Source of the DNA: Actinomycetes bacterium
Lineage (GTDB): Bacteria; Actinomycetota; Acidimicrobiia; Acidimicrobiales; UBA8190
Assembly: GCA_021798135.1 (NCBI GenBank)
Contig: JAJZYI010000144.1
Coordinates: 1-8,372, forward strand
DNA: 8,372 bases
Direction: 5' to 3'
Numbering within the stretch: position 1 is the first letter of the stretch; the number at the start of each line of letters is the position of its first letter. This document shows positions 6,250 to 8,372 of the stretch, piece by piece. The notes beneath the pieces are model-generated. The model was not told where the DNA came from. It worked only from the letters and a program-made list of their open reading frames with translations, and searched no databases. The position numbers and the translations under genes are program-made.

Positions 6250-7004
6250 GGCGACCTCCCGTGCGTCGCGCCCCCTCCGGGCGGCCCCCCCGCCGGCGTG
6301 GTCCCGGTGCCGGGCGGCGGGCCGCCGCGTCGTGCCTGCTCCTCCTCGGCGGCGGCCCCGAGGTAGACGAAGGCGCCGATGAGCACCAGCCAGATGTCGA
6401 CGACCAGGCCGGCGACGATCATGGCGACGGCGAGAACACGGGCGACGTCGGCGGCGATCCTGGTCGCGGTGGCCCGGTCGTGTCGGCGGGCCAGCGCAGC
6501 GCGTAGGACCCTGCCCCCGTCCATGGGCAGTGCCGGCAGGAGGTTGAACGCCGCCAGCAGGGCGTTGAACCAGCCCACCCGGGCCGGCCACGACCCGCCG
6601 AGCAGGGTCGGCGGCCACACGTCGGCGCCGGCCGCCGCCCCGGCTCCGAGCGCCGCCGCGGCGAGCACGGCGCTCGTGAGCGGCCCGACGATGGCCACCG
6701 CCAGCTCGTCCTGCGGGCGCTCGGGCAGGTCGTGGAGGCGCGAGATCCCGCCGATCGGCGTGAGCAGGACGTCGTCGACCCGGGCACCCCGGCGGCGCGC
6801 CACGACGCAGTGCGCCAGCTCGTGCAGCAGCACCGAGCCGAAGACCACGGCGAGCCAGGCCACCCCTGCGGCGGCGGCGCCGACGCCCCGGCCGGCCCAC
6901 ACGATGACGGCCACCAGGACGAGGAAGGTCCAGTGCAGCCGGATGTCGATGCCCAGGACCCTCGCCACCCGGTACGAGCCGCGGGCCGGCGCTGGGCGGG
7001 TCAT
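6246..7004 (-). CDS. M50-family site-2-protease-like zinc metalloprotease
   Basis: The protein has 252 aa from ATG 7004; an in-frame GTG at 7025 would add seven residues, but the family-like N-terminus (RVLGIDIRLHWTFLVLV) favours the ATG. Zinc ligands are in HELAH (61-65, catalytic Glu62), and the third ligand is the Asp of NLLPALPMDGGRVLRA (Asp162). Hydrophobic segments lie near 23-36, 46-62, 103-125, 143-160 and 188-216. This is the SpoIVFB/Rip3-like intramembrane protease type, which cuts transmembrane substrates such as anti-sigma factors. The CBS domain pair carried by many Rip3 homologues is missing; the C-terminus is instead a Gly/Pro-rich tail. Its stop overlaps the MFS start by 4 bp (ATGA). 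No substrate gene such as an anti-sigma factor is visible. No good Shine-Dalgarno site precedes either start. Confidence 0.9.
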   Translation of the reverse strand: MTRPAPARGSYRVARVLGIDIRLHWTFLVLVAVIVWAGRGVGAAAAGVAWLAVVFGSVLLHELAHCVVARRRGARVDDVLLTPIGGISRLHDLPERPQDELAVAIVGPLTSAVLAAAALGAGAAAGADVWPPTLLGGSWPARVGWFNALLAAFNLLPALPMDGGRVLRAALARRHDRATATRIAADVARVLAVAMIVAGLVVDIWLVLIGAFVYLGAAAEEEQARRGGPPPGTGTTPAGGPPGGGATHGRSP

Positions 7005-7210
7005 GCCGGAGCTGCACGGCGGCACCCTGCCCCGAGGCGCCGGCGTGGCCCGGCGGCCTCGTCACGGCGCCTGCTGGCCGGTGCTCGTGCTCCCATGGCG
7101 GTGCCACCCCTCGCGATCGGTGCCATCTCCGAGCATCTGCGGGGCCGCCGGGGCCGACCAGGGCACATCGACCCTTGAGGCGGCCGTCGACCGGGGGCGA
7201 GCGCCGCGCT

Positions 7211-7433
7211 GACGGATCGGATGCTGTCGACGGATCGGATGCTGTCGACGGATCGGATGCTGTCGACGGATCGGATGCTGTCGACGGATCGGATGCTGTC
7301 GACGGATCGGATGCTGTTGACGGATCGGATGCTGTTGACGGATCGGATGCTGTCGACGGATCGGATGCTGTCGACGGATCGGATGCTGTCGACGGATCGG
7401 ATGCTGTCGACGGATCGGATGCTGTTGACGGAT
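7211..7433. repeat. 18-bp minisatellite, 12 full units plus a partial unit
   Basis: The unit GACGGATCGGATGCTGTC repeats head to tail twelve times (7211-7426), followed by GACGGAT (7427-7433). The only variation is the last base: units 6, 7 and 12 end in T instead of C, turning the junction GTCGAC into GTTGAC. Each unit holds one ATG and most junctions a GTCGAC palindrome. Because 18 is divisible by three, the plus strand reads as an MLSTDR/MLLTDR hexapeptide repeat in frame with TetR. There are no spacers, so it is not CRISPR. Confidence 0.97.
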
Positions 7434-7454
7434 GCGACATCGGGCGACTATCTG
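7425..7454 (+). promoter_or_regulatory. Candidate TetR promoter using the last repeat unit as -35
   Basis: TTGACG (7425-7430) is followed after 18 bp by TATCTG (7449-7454). Transcription would start about 7 nt later, at or next to ATG 7461, giving a leaderless mRNA. That would explain why no Shine-Dalgarno site precedes this ATG. The -10 match is weak (only TAT agrees), so this remains a hypothesis. Confidence 0.35.
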
Positions 7455-7460
7455 TTGCGC

Positions 7461-8138
7461 ATGGCTCGTTGCGGATTGTCGGCCGGCTGGCAGGCGGGCG
7501 CCTCGGCTCCGGGGGCAGCGGACGGCGCCCTGCCGCGGCCGTGGTGGGACGTGGCCGAGGTGGCCTCCCTGGTGGAGCGGTTCCCGGCGCGGCCGCCCTC
7601 GTCGATGGACCGCCTGTTGGACGCCACCGAGGCCTGCCTGCTGCGTCACGGGTTCACGCGCACGACGATGACGGACATCGCCCGGCAGATGCGCGTCGCC
7701 CGGTCGACCCTGTACCGGCAGGTCCGCTCCGTCCGCGAGGCCGCGTGGTGGCTGGCCGTCCGCGAGGGCTACCGAGGGCTCGACACCATGGCAGCGGCGC
7801 TCGACCAGGAGCGCAGCGCCCCAGCCCTCCTCGACGCCATGGCGGCCTTCGTCCGGTTCGCCGCCGACCACCCCGTGCTGGTGCGACTGCTCCACGACGA
7901 GCCGGACCTGGTCGGGGTCGTCGTGGGGGCCACGCTCCCCGCCATCGTGGGGCACGCCACGCGCATCCTGGCCCCGCTGCTGTCCCGGGCCATGGACGCC
8001 GGCGCGGTCCGCCGGGGCGACCCCGAGCTGCTCGCGGAGTGGGTGTGCCGGGCCGGCCTGACGCTGGTGGCCGTGCCGTCCCCGCACGACGCAGCCGACC
8101 TGTTCCGGGAGATGCTCCTGCCCGTGGTGGCACCGTGA
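7461..8138 (+). CDS. TetR/AcrR-family transcriptional regulator
   Basis: The protein has 225 aa from ATG 7461. The TetR-type N-terminal DNA-binding domain is clear: MDRLLDATEACLLRHGFTRT (49-68), then the helix-turn-helix TMTDIARQMRVARSTLYRQV (69-88). The helical C-terminal half (about 108-220) would be the ligand-binding and dimer domain. The start is uncertain: ATG 7605 would give a 177-aa core, in-frame GTGs lie between, and the frame continues upstream through the minisatellite to ATG 7221, giving 305 aa with twelve MLSTDR-like repeats. ATG 7461 is preferred because it follows a possible promoter at leaderless distance and keeps the extra ~48 residues, including VAEVASLVERFPARPPSS, that look like protein. 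It is divergent from the protease/MFS unit, so it probably regulates that unit and itself. Its stop overlaps the next start (GTGA). Confidence 0.88.
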   Translation: MARCGLSAGWQAGASAPGAADGALPRPWWDVAEVASLVERFPARPPSSMDRLLDATEACLLRHGFTRTTMTDIARQMRVARSTLYRQVRSVREAAWWLAVREGYRGLDTMAAALDQERSAPALLDAMAAFVRFAADHPVLVRLLHDEPDLVGVVVGATLPAIVGHATRILAPLLSRAMDAGAVRRGDPELLAEWVCRAGLTLVAVPSPHDAADLFREMLLPVVAP

Positions 8139-8372
8139 CCGCCAGGCCGGGCCGGGGCGCCGGTGGCGGCGCGGCCGCTACGACCCCCGGCGGGGGCGCG
8201 CCGGAGCGGCCCGATCCGGCCGCCGACGGCGCGCCGGGGTGCGCGTCGGCGCCCGCGGCGGCTTCCGGTAGCCGGGCGACGTCCCCACCGGCCGACCTGC
8301 CCCCGTCGGAGCCCGATCGGCGGCCCGCGCCGGTGACGCCGCCGGTGCGGTCGATGGAGCCGCTGCCGGCCG
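8135..8372 (+). CDS. Unidentified protein, N-terminal part only (3' partial)
   Basis: From GTG 8135, which overlaps the TetR stop as GTGA, a frame runs 79 codons to the right edge with no stop and with mostly G/C third positions, as expected for coding DNA here. The visible sequence is a low-complexity, probably disordered leader rich in Ala, Gly, Pro and Asp (VTARPGRGAGGG...), ending TPPVRSMEPLPA, which may be where a folded domain begins. No family can be assigned from this part. If real, it is co-translated with TetR and is a candidate member of its regulon. An alternative start is the ATG at 8354. Confidence 0.5.
   Translation, partial: MTARPGRGAGGGAAATTPGGGAPERPDPAADGAPGCASAPAAASGSRATSPPADLPPSEPDRRPAPVTPPVRSMEPLPA

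Larger units (their letters stand above)
7005..7460. other. Divergent regulatory region between the protease/MFS unit and TetR
   Basis: These 456 bp separate the minus-strand protease start from the plus-strand TetR start. Positions 7005-7210 are ordinary GC-rich sequence in which I see no confident promoter or gene. Positions 7211-7433 hold the 18-bp minisatellite. Positions 7434-7460 are relatively AT-richer, containing GCGACTATCTG, and may hold the TetR -10 element. Promoters for both transcription units must lie here. Confidence 0.6.

Noticed and set aside
7211..7433. CRISPR array
   Set aside because: The units are directly adjacent with no unique spacers and are only 18 bp; no cas genes are present.
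7211..7433. Plasmid-type origin iterons
   Set aside because: Iteron-like spacing exists, but there is no replication initiator gene or AT-rich unwinding region nearby.
4510..7440. A single 976-codon minus-strand frame joining the minisatellite, the protease region and the MFS gene
   Set aside because: The part before 6249 is out of frame with the well-supported M50 protease and shows no family sequence. The MFS start is fixed by its Shine-Dalgarno site and the ATGA overlap.

Overview
The window is very GC-rich, densely packed DNA with strong G/C bias at third codon positions. Several junctions are GTGA or ATGA stop/start overlaps, and some genes lack a clear Shine-Dalgarno site. This points to a high-GC actinobacterium. 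The wording of the formate-dehydrogenase-type Fe-S/NrfD pair suggests an Acidimicrobiia-like lineage, but that placement is inference from sequence style. No rRNA, tRNA, CRISPR array, insertion sequence or phage gene was seen.

Layout. (1) 1-1590, plus strand: the 3' part of a multi-[4Fe-4S] electron-transfer subunit (FdhB type), open at the left edge, overlaps an NrfD-like membrane subunit by 4 bp. Together they look like the electron-transfer and membrane-anchor parts of a membrane-bound molybdopterin oxidoreductase, most likely a formate dehydrogenase, whose catalytic subunit would lie upstream. (2) 1712-3678, minus strand: mtnA (methylthioribose-1-phosphate isomerase, methionine salvage) followed, with a GTGA overlap, by a class I SAM-dependent methyltransferase. 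A strong GC hairpin lies between these two convergent blocks. (3) 3679-4509: repeat-rich DNA around one small orphan plus-strand gene (3908-4282) with a good ribosome binding site. (4) 4510-7004, minus strand: an M50 (site-2-protease-like) zinc metalloprotease overlaps by ATGA a DHA2-type 14-TM MFS drug transporter. (5) 7211-7433: twelve perfect 18-bp tandem units in the divergent intergenic region. (6) 7461-8138, plus strand: a TetR-family regulator, GTGA-coupled to an unidentified gene that runs off the right edge.

How it fits together. The divergent TetR / M50-MFS layout is the classic arrangement for a TetR repressor controlling an efflux pump. Here the shared regulatory region carries a perfect minisatellite whose last unit supplies a TTGACG -35-like element. 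The TetR could then be made from a leaderless transcript starting at ATG 7461, or the repeat could be translated in frame as an N-terminal MLSTDR repeat. Short tandem or direct repeats of 19, 24, 33, 38 and 18 bp recur in or near most gene boundaries. The unusual signal in this window lies in that repeat-rich non-coding sequence rather than in any one protein family.
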